A stretch of 64,000 bases of DNA from contig QLIY01000073.1 of assembly GCA_003260075.1 (NCBI GenBank), positions 204,800 to 268,799 of the forward strand, read 5' to 3'. The notes beneath the pieces are model-generated. The model did no database searches. It had not been told where the DNA came from and saw only the letters and a program-made list of their open reading frames with translations. Numbering within the stretch: position 1 is the stretch's first letter; each line of letters begins with the position of its first letter. The translations under genes and the position numbers were made by a program. Shown piece after piece: positions 1 to 13,423 of the stretch. The DNA is from Phallusia mammillata. Lineage: Eukaryota; Chordata; Ascidiacea; Phlebobranchia; Ascidiidae.

Positions 1-2150
1 AGTCCTAAAAAGTTGAAATAAAAGCACATGAAGTTTTAGTTGCGAATCGAGGGCAAAGCCGGAACTGGATTCAAATTTACTAATGTGTTACTGATTGAAT
101 TTTGATTGTTTAGACGAGAAACCTTGAGCCCCCCCCCCTGATACAACGTAAAAAACTAAAAGTTTATTTAAAAACGCTACAAACAATTGATGGGTTGTTC
201 AGTTTTTTTCAATAGTCCTAAAAAGTTGAAATAAAAGCACATGAAGTTTTAGTTGTGAATCGTGGGCAAAATCTGAACTGGGTTCATATTTGATTGTTTA
301 GAAGAGAAAACTTGAAATAAGACGTGATTACTGCATTGTTGCTTGTCATTGTATTCTTGCAACTGTTTTATCCTGGTATCTCCGGTTAGATCAGCTCCCT
401 TTTCTCTTTTCCTACTTTGTGTCTGTTGGCGCTGAGCTATATTTTTAGTCTCATCGGCGTTCGTAAGATGGTGCTAAAGAGCAAGTTTTTCACGATAAAA
501 CTGTTTTCAAATAAAAGCTGCATGTTCAGAAAAGGCAGAACCGTAATGCATTCTCAAATACTATCACACATAGAACACATGGCGAAAAAACTTTCGGTGA
601 AATATATATTTTCATTCCATATGCATGTGTATGTTTGTGTTCAATACTGGCTGATAAAATTCAAACACAGATTTTTATGAACTGACTTGATGCAACCTTT
701 GGTTAACGGCAATTTTAAGTCAATGTCAGTCAAGGTCAATCGAACTTTCAACCAGGGTTGACCGCTGACAGTCACCCCTCACCTTCAAATGTTACATTGC
801 GTTGTATGTCACATTTAAATGAAAATAATTTTGTTGCTTTGAACATCAATAAAGTTTAGCGTGTAGGATAAAAATAGTAAAATAGGTAATAAACCACGTT
901 TTTTACAAAATATGTTGCGCGTTTTGTTTTTAATTTTCAGTTTCGTATAGTCCAATTACTTTGTATTTAATCACTTAACAAAATAGCAAAGACGCTTTTC
1001 CCCCCCCCCTGTTGCTTTGAACATCAATAAAGTTTAGCGTGTAGGATAAAAATAGTACAATAGGTAATAAACCACGTTTTTTACAAAATATTTTGCGCGT
1101 TTTGTTTTGAATTTTCAGTTTCGTATAGTCCAATTACTTTGTATTTAATCACTTAAAAGAATAGCAAAGACGCTTTCAAAGGCTTAACAACACTTTTCCA
1201 TTTGCTGCATACTTTGTCAAAGGGACATTACCGTAAGCTAATACTTTTATTCTTTGCGATTTTTTATAACTTTTCTAATCATGTAGGGTCACGTGGTTAG
1301 AAAAGTAATAAAAAATCACAAAAGAACTACTGAAAGGTATTTGCTTTGTGTCAAAGTCTTACAGTTAGTCATTAAATGGAAAAAAGGTCGTAACTTAAAC
1401 GCAGCTTATGACATTTTGTATTGACCTTGTGTGTAGTGACCCGTGTCGGATTAACGGTTGTCTTGATGTGTTCCATCATGGTGTGTGCGCATGAAAACTT
1501 GATAACGTTTTCCGAAAAGTTTGCAAAGCTTGTCTGCTGCTTTGGTACGAACCTTACTTCACTTACTACAAAGGGTTTGTTAAATTATGAAAAATAAGAC
1601 CAAAAAAGTCGTACGAAAACTTCTATGGAAATGGAAACTTAACTTATCTGTATTGTTGGGATTCCGGGATTACCCCCCCCCCCTTGCAAAGCTTGTCTGC
1701 TGCTTTGGTACGAACCTTACTTCACTTACTATACAGGGTTTGTTAAATTATGAAAAATAAGACCAAAAAAGTTGTACGAAAACTTGTATGGAAATGGAAA
1801 CTTAACTTATCTGTATTGTTGGGATTCCGGGATTTTCCCCCCCCCCTTTGTTTTCGGGCCGAGTTTGGCTTAGGATTTTAAAAAGACATAAGCTACATTT
1901 GTGCTTTAGCATTTGTGACGTTATTTTACTTTCTTAGTACGAGTGCATGCGTACATGGTATGTATTGATTTGTTGCACACAGACCCTTAGCCCCCCCCCC
2001 TTTGTTTTCGGGCCGAGTTTGGCTTAGGATTTTAAAAAGACATAAGCTTCATTTGTGCTTTAGCATTTGTGACGTTATTTTACTTTCTTAGCACGAATGC
2101 ATGCGTACATGGTATGTATTGATTTGTTGCACACAGACCCTTACGTAGAC
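1..2150. repeat. Four direct duplications, each joined by a C-run
   Basis: Each unit is copy, C-run, near-identical copy. The C-runs are at 129-138 (copies 1-128 and 215-312), 1000-1009 (copies about 831-999 and 1010-1175), 1673-1683 (copies 1521-1672 and 1684-1836), and 1991-2000 (copies 1847-1990 and 2001-2144). A further run at 1837-1846 separates the second and third pairs. Copies differ by a few substitutions or small indels, as two haplotypes would. The best reading is unmerged overlapping contig ends, not biological tandem repeats. Confidence 0.8.
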
Positions 2151-2532
2151 CTGTCTGTCCAATTAGTACATTTGATGACATAAAATGAACAGCAACATAA
2201 AAATGTGGCATTAAAAATTGTTTGCGTGTGACGTAACCTTCAGCAACTAGTTTTGGAAAGTTCATTGGAATCGATTGAAACTCAATTTGTTTTTAGTCAA
2301 TTCAACCTGTTACGATTCGTTGTTCCTGGATTTAAAGGATTTGTCCGAATCGACTGTAATATACGACGAGACTAAATAGATTAACATTTCCCAGCCGGTG
2401 GGCCACAAGGCGCCTTCTGGACAGCCGCAAAGCACCTTAAATGTCACAATACTCATAAGGCCATGCAAAGGCAGTTCGTGAAGATGCATCAGTCGGTGTT
2501 TTTTAGCTTTAGATTAGTAAATTTTTTGAAAG

Positions 2533-4100
2533 CCGAATCCTTAAAGTATTAGGCAAATATTGCATATTTGAATAAAGACTTATTAGCATGCCTTGCATAC
2601 CGTAGATGTACATGTTTTGACTATCAAAATTTTTATGTTGATGTTTCTTAACATGTGTTGGCCCCCCCCCCCGAATCCTTAAAGTATTAGGCAAATATTG
2701 CATATTTGAATAAAGACTTAGCATGCCTTGCATACAGTAGATGTACATGTTTTGACTATCACAATTTTTATGTTGATGTTTCTTAACATGTGTTGGTAAA
2801 TTGCTCTGGCAATTTTGTTTACAATATCGATCTTGGGTTTCAACACAAATATGTGCTTAAAAAATTGGCGGCCAGAGAAAAGGCAATATCCCGAAGCATA
2901 AAAGAACATGTCCGTTTCTACCAGTGGGTATCAGTTTATCGACCAGTCCACTTAACAATGGAGAAGTGAATGCCAGTTTTTTTTCTTAGCAATCCATATG
3001 ACTGTCTCCCGCTGAGGTGCCTAACTGTGAAAGATTGTAAATCAAGGATGACTGTCGTAAGGCTATTGATCTTAACAGTGTGAGTGCGATTCAATGGCAA
3101 ATATATTTAGACTTAAAGTTTAGCTAAAACGGGAAGAAGCCGCCAGTGGCATGTCAGACTGTGAGGGGGTCAACTGTTTTGTGTTCCTTTGACAGCTTTT
3201 TAGCGATGGTGCCAACTGCCAATGTTGTTTGAGCGCAAGGGCTTAGGGCGGACGGTTTTCTTTTTTTCTGTATCGTTCTGCGCTTCGTATAGGGCTCGTT
3301 GGGAATCGTTTTCAACAGTATTTGAGGCGTAGCAACAAGGGCGCAATACTGAAACTTGATGCTGATGAAATTGTGAAACCTAAATTGTTTTTGTTTGCAT
3401 TGTGTCGTATTAAAATTAGTTAGAGTTAGAGTTAGACCAATAGTATGACTTGTAGTTACAAAGTGATCACCTGAATAAGCCCAAAATGTGGCATACGTAT
3501 TTGTTGAGTTGATCCCCCCCCCCGCATATACTTGCTTCGGCATTGCGTGTACTAAAAAGAAAACTCAAACAAGTTTAAAATGTAAATTGTTTTTACTTGT
3601 ATAGTATCAAACTAAGCTTATAAAAATTATCGGTACTTTAATTGTTCCACTAAATTTAGCAGAATTTTTTTAAGCAACGACCGAAATTATTCACCCCCCC
3701 CCCACTTGTAGTTACAAAGTGATCACCTGAATAAGCCCAAAATGTGGCATATGTATTTGTTGAGTTGAGTTGAGTTGAGTTGATTTGTGTTCGCTTGGTA
3801 AAGAAAACATAGCGTCACAATTGCACTAAAACAACCACCAAGCCGGAAATAGCTGCGCAATGTTAAAACTTAAAAAAGCGGAAAAAATAGTGGAAGGCAC
3901 AATTTGTGAAGAATGGCTGAACGCGCTGCAGCTAACACCGTATATACTTGCTTCGGCATTGCGTGTACTAAAAAGAAAACTCAAAAAAGTTTAAAATGTA
4001 AATTGTTTTTACTTGTATAGTATCAAACTATAAAAATTATCGGTACTTTAATTGTTCCACTAAATTTAGCAGAAATTTTTTAAGCAACGACCGAAATCAT
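2533..4100. repeat. Duplications joined by C-runs at 2662-2672, 3514-3523 and 3694-3703
   Basis: About 2533-2660 is repeated at about 2673-2797. The last two runs form a nested pair: the sequence after 3523 (to about 3692) recurs at 3936-4100, and the sequence before 3514 (about 3449-3513) recurs at 3704-3770. The order fits a small contig from one haplotype placed between two contigs of the other. I interpret the copies as assembly redundancy. Confidence 0.75.
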
Positions 4101-5164
4101 TCTTTTTTATTAATAAAGTTACTTTTGCCAAATGACTTTGTAAAGTAGACAAAATAACGTTTAACGTATATTGTAACTGGTGAAATATCTTCAACTTAGG
4201 CCAGTTGCTTTATTAACTTGTTCGAAACCCAACTTGACCTTACCAGGTCAAAATCGACCGATCAAAAGGGGGGTGATGGACGTCCCCCAATCCTCTACTG
4301 ACAATTAAATTGACTTTGTTGAACTGTGTATCGATCTCAGACAGGCACCGAATGACAGGAGTGCAAAAATTAGTAAGAACTGTGAGCCAGACAAACTGCA
4401 TTGAATTGTAACACAGTGTTTGTTGTACAGAAGTATTTGTAAAGTCTAGAAGTCTAGTCTGAAAAGTTAGGTTGCATTTTTTTGAACTGATCAAGTGTTA
4501 AGAATGTCTGCAAACTTTCTATTACAGCTTTCAAGATCCCTGGGCATTGTACAGGTAGAGTTTAACAAGTAACTAAAGACAGCGAAGTACTTGATTTCCT
4601 AAACGATGTGAAGTTACCAAACAATCCTTGGTGTTTTTAGCACATTTCATATTGAGTCTGTTTTGTTGTAAACCAGCTGTCTTTTGTTACAGTCTAATCC
4701 ACTTCGTATAAAAGCGTGCTGTTTTAGTCTTTAAATGAAAAAAATGATCGATTTTTTGTTATAGCATGAAAGCCTATTCAAGTAACTCCAATTTTATCTT
4801 GTTGTTTGCTATTACTGATCTTGTCACAAGCGATTGCAGCATTATGTGCACGGCGTAATCGTTTGGCACCTTTTATGAAAAAATTTGCAAAAAGATCGAT
4901 AACTACACGGCGAGATTAATAACAATCAAGTAATATTAAACGGGCATTAATGAAGAGCCCACACATAATGTTAACCAGCATATTAAAGGATATAATAAAA
5001 AATGTGTTGGGGTGTAACTTATAAAAAATGTTGTAAACACATAAACAATTTAAGATAAATAGTCGTCTGGGGCAATATACAAGGGTGAAAATGTTTGAAG
5101 CAAGCTAGTGTATAACTAGCCTTCAAGTTTTAAGATTTATTAAATTTATTTCTTTTCTGCACAG

Positions 5165-8100
5165 GACGATGAACCTGAGAAAGCGGATGAGAGCAAGGCG
5201 ATCAAAACGCCCGAAAATGGCGAAAGCGCCGATCGTAGAAGTAGTGGGATGTTATGGAAGAAATTAAACACTTGGTTCACAGGGAGTCCGGTCCCGTTGC
5301 ATACGACATCACAAAGTGGAACTATTTCAAGCGGAAGAAAGAATTCATTGTAAGCCAGTATAGCCCTTACCGCGACAAATACTCAATTTAACTCTCAAAT
5401 AATTTTGCACAGATATGATAAACCTCCAATGGGTACGATGAGCATTAAAAGGGTTCAGCCCCCTCAACGTCAAATGTCCATCTCCCAGTCGGCGGGCTCA
5501 TCCGACGAACGAAGTGGGGGTACAAACGGGTCCAGGGGACGTTTTTCGTCATCGGCTTACATTCCCGAAGGCTTTAAACTACCATTTGAACTCTCTTTTG
5601 ATGTAAGTTTCATGTGTAGTATAGGTATATATAGATATTTGTTCTCTAAATAAATAAAAATCTGGGGTATAACGTGTGTTCATTCCACAACTGTCCATAA
5701 GTTCACAACACAATTTTAGCATTTTCAATTAACACCATTGCAAATTAAGAATCGTTGTTAAATATCCTGAATAAACGTTTTACGTATTATCGTTGCATGT
5801 TCGTGTATCGCCAAAAAATGTTTCCCATAGGGCATCCAAAATTGGTCAATAAATAACAGAGGGTGGCTTTAAAAGTTTATTGATAACACCAACTTAACAC
5901 GCAGTATAGGATCTGCATATTTTTTTCCAAAAATTCAAAAAACCCTGGACCTAGCGAGATTAAAAAATCACAGAAAATATTCCCCCCCCCCCTGAATAAA
6001 CGTTTTACGTATTATCGTTGCATGTTCGTGTATCGCCAACAAATGTTCCCCATAGGGCATTCGAAACTTGTCAGTAAGAAACAGAGGGTGGCTTGAAAAG
6101 TTTATTGATAACACCAATTCAACACGCAGTACAGGATCTGCAAATTTTTTTCCAAAAATTCAAAAACCCTGGACGTAGCGAGATTGAAAATTTACAGAAA
6201 ATGTTTTTTTTTTGTTTTGTCATTGACGGTTCCTTATTCGAATAGAATCATTTGCCGACTTTTCCAAAGCAAATTCATGAGTAAAAGTTTTAATTAACTT
6301 AACAAGTGAAAAACTGAGCAAGAAAACCCCCCCCCCTTTGTCATTGACGGTTCCTTATTCGAATAGAATCATTTGCCGACTTTTGCAATGCAAATTCATA
6401 AGTAAAGGTTTTAATTAACTTAACAAGTGAAAAACTGGGCAAGAAACTTTGCCTTAATTTTTGTAAAAATTGATTATGGCAAAGAAAGCTATTCCACATG
6501 TGTTTGCTTTTGACAAACGCGTTTACCTGGGCAACGTCATAATTGATATCATTGTGACGCAACAGAACAATGATGAACCTCCGATGGAAAATCTCGGCAA
6601 GTTGGAGTTCAGCACAGTGTACGTGTTTTCTGAAAGCACCTTGCAGGTTAAAGTCATACGGGTGAGTACGATGGACAATAACACACAAGCTAATCAATAT
6701 CCAATTGATAAAATATCTAAACTCCCGACAGAATATCATATACCCCGGTCAATATGAAACGCATATTGTGATATTTCGCATTGATAGCAACCGACTTTAC
6801 GTTGTTACACCTGTCTGGTCATACATCATACGTGTGGTACAGCTTGTGGTAATTACGTAAACGTGACGTATGTGGTAATTACGCCATTGTGATGGAAGGT
6901 TCATTACGATTGTTTGCAGGCGAGCGATTTGCCAGCCATGGACTTGTCCGGAACTAGCGACCCCTTCGTCAAATGTTGTTTACTTCCCGACCGGAAACGA
7001 AAACTGGAAACGAAGATTCGTCACAAGACATTAAATCCCACGTGGCAGGAAACTCTGTCCTTCGAAGGTATTTCTAATTGTGACGTTACAAACAGACACA
7101 CGCGAAATTTATTTTCTACACTTTCGTAATTCTCGTGTTAAAAATATTGCATTAAATTTGTTTTGTTTTTGTTCTATTTTCTGTTTTTAATGCTTGCGTT
7201 GGTGTTTAAAAAGAGTGTTGGTAAATGTTATAGATTGAAAACAACGTTAAAGAAAGTATGTCATTTTAACTGAGAAAACGGGCGTTCTTAATCTTATGAT
7301 TTTTGTCTCTTTTCAACTTATAAAGTTTAACAATTGTGACATGGTATCTTATGCCAACTGCCCTCCTCAGCGGTGACCTTTGCATTGTTACGTCACGTTG
7401 CGACCTTTACCTGAGCGCACAAACTTGCCCAAAAAGTCACGCGTCTTGTAAAAACACGGCCCTCCTGTCAAATAGTGTTATGTCACGGCCCATATGATCC
7501 GAACCACAATCTGTCACGTGTGTTCAATGTTACCATGGCGACGGCGCTCAGTGCATCAACAAGTCGGGTCGTAAAGCTATTACTCACGCACTTGTGGTTA
7601 TGAGAGACGGGTTCACGGTAAAATAGGCGGAAGTTGACAAGTTCAAGGTCGGGATGATCGATAAATTCTCTCATTAAAGAGTAATTAGTGCAGAATGTAC
7701 GCTTATAGAACACTGCGCGGTTGTGGAATGAAAACAAAGCAAAATAAGTGAGAAAATGCATTAAGTTATTGGGACTTAAACCACTGCTTCTTATTTTCCA
7801 CCGTTATTAAAATAACTTTATGGCATGATTAAAAGTAGTGTAAAGTAAACACAAATGGGGGCACAATAGACAACAAAAACACAGAATACGAAAAGTAAAT
7901 TAATTAACGCAAATTTAATATTTTTGCTTAAAACAATTTTTTTGGCTTTAAATAATTTTTCTGAAATGCTGTTTTCCAATATATTTTTCTAAACTACAGT
8001 AAAGCGTCAGCAGGTAAAGAAAGTAGGAAGTAGAATGAATCCAACAGAAAATATTATTTCTATGTCAGTCTGATCATACCCTAAACTTCCAATTTTATTA

Positions 8101-11100
8101 AACAATTCTGCCTAATCGCAATTTTTAGAATTTTTTAGAAACGGATTTCTATGAATTTCTTTTTTCAGCAAGTTTAACAATTCAGTTCCGTTCAGTTTGC
8201 GTGCTACAGCGCAGTCAAACACAGTTACCAACAACAAAATAAAGCCACTGATTAACTGTGTTGGATAAAGCAGTGGGAAGTGATGTATCACCCCTGACAA
8301 ACCTTCAGGCCAAAAATCGTTAGTCATCGAAAAAGAAAAGCTAAAAAACAAACAGCGAACGATGGAACAATTCAATGTGAAAGTTTAACAAATAAATTCA
8401 AAACATAAAGGCAAACTAAAACGTTCATTTCATAATCATGCAAGACATTTTTTAATAAAGATATTGTTTTGGGGCATTAATAACGAAATTACTGGCTAAT
8501 AGTGCTGGTATTGTCTGGTTAACACTTAATTGTCGTAAAATAATCAATATTAGTAGGGAGGTACGTGATTTCTATGCATTGAAAAGGGATTACAGAAATT
8601 TAATTGGGTTTAGCATTTCATGTCAAAAAATTTAATTGAGTAAAAACATCTGTTTATCACGTGGACGTACCTCTGGTTTTATTATAATGTAATTATTTTG
8701 AATCCCCAAAAATTTTCTTTGCTATGTTAGCGCTGTATATCACAAATATTTCAATTTTAAAAGCGTTTGTTAAAATCCAAATACGCAGAGTTTTATTTTT
8801 GCACAAAACATGTTTTTTGTCGTCAGTCTTGAGGGTCTACCATTGACGCAATGAATACGTGGCATTTTGAGCCGTGCAAATTGACAGTATGACGCATGAA
8901 ATAATAACCCCCGTCACCGACGTTTATTTTTATATTGACCTGTGTCGTTCATAGGTTATGAATCAATTTTAATCAATTTTAATCACCATTATACAGGTCT
9001 CGCCTATGAGAAAATCCAACAACGTGTCTTGTATCTACAAGTATTGGACTACGACAGGTTTTCACGTAACGACCCAATTGGAGAAGTTCTTATTCCGCTT
9101 AATACCATCAACTTGGCGGACGAACTCGTCCAGTACGTTTCACTGCAACCATGCAAAGGCTCGGTAAGAACGAAATGTATTCTGGCATACGTTTGTCACC
9201 ATATGCACTGATGAGACCTGATGAGACCATTGTCTTATTTATCATTTATTGGATTGATGCTTTAATATTGTTTACTTAAATGGACAGAAAATTAAAGTTT
9301 TTTTATAGAACAAGAGGGGAGAATTACAATTGTCGCTGTGCTATCAGCCGATTGAAGGGATTCTAGACATTGAGATTATAAAAGGAAGGAATATGAAGCC
9401 GATGGATTTAAATGGAACTTCAGGTACAAATTTTGCCGAAAAACTTATTCATTTTTTATTTGCATTGTCACTTCACGAAATTTGCAATTGTTGAATAGTT
9501 TTTTTAAAGCAACGTGTAAACCATAGGTTATCTAGTAAAGTTTCCTGGTTTTTGAATAATGCTTGAATTGTGTTGTGGAGATGTTCTGCCAAAGGATCGC
9601 AACCGACCACACAACCCGAGGGAGCCAGGTGGTTGCCTTGAAAGGTGATTGAACCCGCAGGTTCTGCAGGCCAGAAATAAAATACCATTTTGATTTGACA
9701 AAGGAAACAGTCTAGCAATTGACAAATGATTCTCCTTGTGCTACTTAATACCAACACCCATTTTCAAACCTTGTATTTAAACATTTATTTTCCACCTACT
9801 GTCTTGTGTTTGCAAACTGGCCTAATCCTTAACTATAGCAACTCTCTTTTTTGCTACAGATCCGTACGTTAAGATCTGGCTGTTGTACAAAGGGAAGAGG
9901 GTTGAGAAAAAGAAGACCGCGGTGGTAAAAAATACTCTGAACCCCGACTTCGGCGAGGAATTTACTTTCACTGCACCAATGGACAGACTTCGTGATATTC
10001 AGATTGAAATTACAGTCATGGATCATGATACCATTGGACGAAACGACACGATAGGAAAGGTAAAAATATAGAGAGTTGATAATGTAAGTAAGACCAGTGG
10101 TCGGCAACCGCCGGTCCGTGAGTTGTTCGTTACCGGGCCGTATGATTTTTTAGCCTAAATGCTTTGAAACATTTTGCCCGTGATGACAAAGTAATATATG
10201 TGTATTTATTGCTGAATATTTGTATGCCGGTCCGTGATGAAATTTCAGTCGCAAAAAAGGTTGCCGACCCCTGAGTTCGACCTCCGTTAATATTTAAATG
10301 TTGAATTAAATTAACAAAACACTGCCAGAGAAAAATTTCCAAAAACCTTTCACCCACCCTACCTAATCAAATTTTGACATGCACCCTGAAAAATAATTTT
10401 AATGAAACATTCAACGTGACAGTCAAAAAAATGTAAAACGACAAACACTTGAAAAAAAAATGGCATCCACGAAATGGGAGGAACAAAAAAATAACAAGTT
10501 CAAACCCGAAACCACGTCACAGTTAATTGCATTATAAAATCAAATTCTCCCTTCGTTGATCTTGTGTACGCAGCTGTTAGGAACTGCGGCTATAAAAGGA
10601 AACACGACGTGATTTGACAGCACTGGTACTTTTCTCAAGCATTAACGGTTAATTGACAAGACGAACTTGAAGCAGCAATAAAACAGAAAAAAAAACACCA
10701 TTAAGTGCAAAACCTATACCTATATTTGTTTGCTAAATCAGGGGTCGGCAACCTTTTTTGCACTGCGGACCGTTTTTGAAACTAAAATTTTATCGCGGAC
10801 CGGTCTTAAAAAAAACTACAAATATTTAGCAATAAAAACGCTTAAATTAGTTTATCATCCCTGGGATATATGGTCAAAATGTTTTATAGCATTTAACCTA
10901 AAAAATTGTACGGCCCGGTAACGAACCCCTCGCGGACTGGTACCGGGCCGCGGACCGGCGGTTGCCGACCACTGTGCTAAATAATTCGCACTACAAATGC
11001 ATGAGTGAGAGTTCAATTTCCGAACTTAAATATTTGTGTTAAACTTTAAAATGTGTGGGTCGTTTTTTTTTGAAGGATTTTTATTTCTTTATCGTTTAAT

Positions 11101-11355
11101 GAATTACCTGTTGCGATTTTTAACAATTGTTTTAGCATCCTCAAATGATATATACATTAAAGAGTCTATATAAGAGATCAAGTCGCAGATAAAACTTCAT
11201 CGCAATTATTTTTACTTTTGGTTGCATGAAAACATATTTAAATATTTTAGATATATCTCGGACACAAAAGCTCCGGTTTGGAGAAACTTCACTGGAAGGA
11301 GATGTTGACCAACGCTCGCCGCCCCGTCTCCCAGTGGCACCTTCTCAAAGTTTGA
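5165..11355 (+). CDS. SYT7: Synaptotagmin-7-like Ca2+ sensor, 3' part of gene (8 exons)
   Basis: Exons: 5165-5349, 5413-5602, 6566-6661, 6920-7067, 8997-9163, 9309-9423, 9860-10059, 11251-11355 (stop TGA at 11353). All junctions are AG/GT and the phases join into 401 residues. Residues 1-125 are a polar linker. C2A starts at about residue 134 and C2B at about 265. The Ca2+-binding aspartates are visible in both loops of each domain: [10 protein letters not shown] and [10 protein letters not shown] in C2A, MDLNGTSDPY and [10 protein letters not shown] in C2B. The end, WHLLKV, matches the synaptotagmin WHXL-type C-terminus. The GKRVEKKKT stretch and overall match are closest to synaptotagmin-7, a high-affinity Ca2+ sensor for slow exocytosis and lysosome fusion. 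No transmembrane segment is visible, so the N-terminal exons should lie upstream of the window. Paralogue assignment is from memory of the family. Confidence 0.9.
5766..6445. repeat. Two duplications with C-runs inside a SYT7 intron
   Basis: About 5766-5981 recurs at about 5993-6200, with a C-run at 5982-5992. About 6217-6326 recurs at 6337-6445, with a C-run at 6327-6336. The copies carry SNP-like differences. The second pair ends about 120 bases before the exon at 6566, so the exon itself is not duplicated. Interpreted as unmerged contig overlaps. Confidence 0.75.
10095..10273 (-). mobile_element. Non-autonomous hAT-like element, 179 bp, in the last SYT7 intron
   Basis: The ends CAGTGGTCGGCAACC and GGTTGCCGACCCCTG are inverted repeats of hAT type. 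The flanking 8 bp, agtaagac (10087-10094) and agttcgac (10274-10281), are a target duplication with two mismatches. Same family as 10739-10974, in the opposite orientation. It has no coding capacity. Confidence 0.75.
10739..10974 (+). mobile_element. Non-autonomous hAT-like element, 236 bp, with perfect 8-bp target duplication
   Basis: Ends are CAGGGGTCGGCAACC and GGTTGCCGACCACTG. The 8-bp duplication TGCTAAAT is perfect at 10731-10738 and 10975-10982. The interior has runs such as GCGGACCG and CGGCCCGGTAACGAAC shared with the copies at 10095, 17601 and 42915. Located in the intron between the last two SYT7 exons. Confidence 0.88.
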
Positions 11356-12990
11356 CGTCACTGGCTATGACGTAAAGTTACGTTCCAACGCACACGAGAA
11401 GAGACAAATATTCTCTGAAGTCTAAGAGGAGGTTCGATGCACAGACTTAGCGAATGCTATGAATTGTTCGGCTGAAAAATATTTGTGAAACACTGTTTGT
11501 GGAAAAGTGCTCCTCAAAAAAATTTCGAAAGTTCGCCTTTTGTCTGACTTCGCTGCATTAAATTGCATTTAAGTTGGACAGTTGGAATCTTCATTTCAAC
11601 TTTCTCAAAAAGTTTTAGTTTTATTTTGACAGGTTGTTTTGTCTAATTTTAAACTTTCACTGTGTTGTGTTTTAACGTTTATTTAACAGGTGTTGTTAGT
11701 ATTATAACATTTATACCATGCGGTGCTTTTGATCACTGAGAACATTTAACCCCAAACCGGGCCTCAACAGCGATTAGGAATTGTCAATTGTTGGGTTTTA
11801 GTCCATGGTTAGTAATATTTTTATAACACAGATGCAGTATTACTTGTGTTTATTTTACGACACTATTGTGCACAATTTTTTTGTTTAACTTACTAACATT
11901 GCCCGGAATACTGTAATAAATTTTGTAATGCGGTTTGCAATTGCAGTAAACAAATTTGATGAACAATTTTGCTGCATAAAGTTTATTAGTGAAAGGCAAA
12001 TTTGTTTTGTACAACGGCATGTAACTTCGGCCCTTTGCTTCGCATTTTAAAAATCCTGACGAGTGTAAAACGTTAGAAAATGCTTCACTTGCAAATTTTA
12101 GCCAATGTTTCACAATATTAATGTTGAAAACCTTTCATACAATACAATAGTCCGACAAAAAAAACTCCTAAGAAGATTAATCTCAAAGTATTTACGGCTT
12201 AGTCTATAACGTAGTGTGAAAAAACTGTCAAAACGAAATTTGACGGCATTGTCCACGCTTAATTCGACTCATTGAGTTGTCACTATCGGTAAATCGTTCG
12301 CGCTTTTACATTCCTTTGTTCAGCCAATAGAAATCAATAAGCCTCTTCGGTTTGTTGTCACAGGCAAATAGAGATCATACAAATCTGGAGAATTGTGGTA
12401 GATTTTCGAAATTGCGAATTCAAATTCAAAAGAAAATTAGTTTAAATTTCTCCCCACTGTTTGTCAATTTTCAAATATCTAAGTTTGTTTCTTTTGTTTA
12501 ACAGCAAATTCGTTTGTGCTGTTGTTGTTTTTCTGTTATCGCACGTTCATTTCTCTTTTTTCAAAGTCCACCCGCTTCGTATTGCTACAGCTTTCCGAAT
12601 TTGAAATAAAACAATTTGAACAAATTTCAAATATTTATATCCAACTGACGCTCTCTTTAGGCAACGCTCCCAGCAGACCGGGTTCGGCACACAATAACTT
12701 CACCCAAAATAATTTACTGTTTCAAACAAGGGCGCAAGTTTTCACAAGCTTTTTCGTTCCATTTTACCACAGCATATGATACAAAATGCCATTCTATTTC
12801 GAAGAATGTAATCAACTGAAATCACTATAAAGTTATATTTTGCTCAGACAACGCAATATTAATAATATGTAAACGTGGCATATATTTTTGGTATAAGCTC
12901 AAGTATTATGTAATAGTTGTGGCTTGGTATTACTGAGTCATCCCAAAAGATCCGATCAATAACTTTGAACAACGAAAATTTTTATATTCT
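11356..12990. other. SYT7 3' UTR and intergenic spacer
   Basis: This follows the SYT7 stop codon. It is AT-rich with no recognisable exon on either strand. Several AATAAA-like hexamers occur (for example around 11908 and 12606), but I cannot say which one ends the transcript. Confidence 0.5.
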
Positions 12991-13293
12991 ATTCCCTGCG
13001 CCGAGTGTCTGTTAATATATATCGCGGGGACTGGAAGGTCACTCAACACCCGCAGAAAAGAACATCAACGGGATGTTGCCAACAACGACGCGAAGAAGTC
13101 GGCCCTTTCCAATCACGCGGTATCACACGGCCACCTCATTGATTTCAATGCAGCGTGTGTTTTAGCCCGAGAGCCTGGCTACAGGAAAAGATTATTTCTC
13201 GGGTCATGGAATATTCACCAACGGGGCAACACAATGAACATCACAACAGACGTGATGCTTCCAGCGTGCTACAGGCATCTGCTCAAAGATTAG
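12991..13293 (+). pseudogene. Penelope-like retroelement C-terminus, GIY-YIG endonuclease relic
   Basis: An open stretch of 100 codons ends in TAG at 13291-13293. It has the order typical of the Penelope endonuclease: a C-x2-C pair, then YIAGTGRSLNTRRKEHQRD, an NHAVSHGH segment, an AREPGYRKR segment, and a closing LPACYRHLL. Several family residues are altered: the expected YIGETGR is YIAGTGR, and the usual FLESW is FLGSW, which loses the catalytic glutamate. No reverse transcriptase is seen upstream, so this is a 5'-truncated inactive copy. It lies between SYT7 and rapsyn. Confidence 0.8.
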
Positions 13294-13392
13294 ATGCCCA
13301 AACAATCGTTATCGCGCAGTGTTTTCGATGTGTTGTAAGCGTTTCATTCTTTTTTCCTTTGTTTATCGTGCACTGTACTATTGTTATTTACC

Positions 13393-13423
13393 CTGATGAA
13401 AACGACCTGCAGGACGTCGAAAC
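13393..13423 (+). other. Hammerhead-ribozyme-like core in the Penelope tail
   Basis: CTGATGA (13393-13399) is followed by a short hairpin (ACG pairing CGT around a self-complementary CCTGCAGG) and then GAAAC (13419-13423). That is the conserved core order of a hammerhead ribozyme. Penelope-like elements are known to carry such motifs in their terminal repeats. I could not draw a convincing stem I or stem III from the flanks, so this is probably a partial or decayed motif. Confidence 0.45.

Larger units (their letters stand above)
1..5164. other. Non-coding stretch upstream of first visible synaptotagmin-7 exon
   Basis: I see no exon here. The stretch is probably an intron of the synaptotagmin-7 gene, because its first visible exon starts in the middle of the protein. 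It is full of direct duplications joined by 10-11 base C-runs (described separately). A short (TTGAG)n microsatellite lies at about 3757-3782. Open frames in this stretch are short, and one (minus strand, 3154-3543) reads through a C-run. Confidence 0.6.

Noticed and set aside
3154-3543. 129-codon minus-strand open frame
   Set aside because: It reads through a C-run that joins two contig copies, has no recognisable domain, and the same DNA recurs nearby without keeping the frame.
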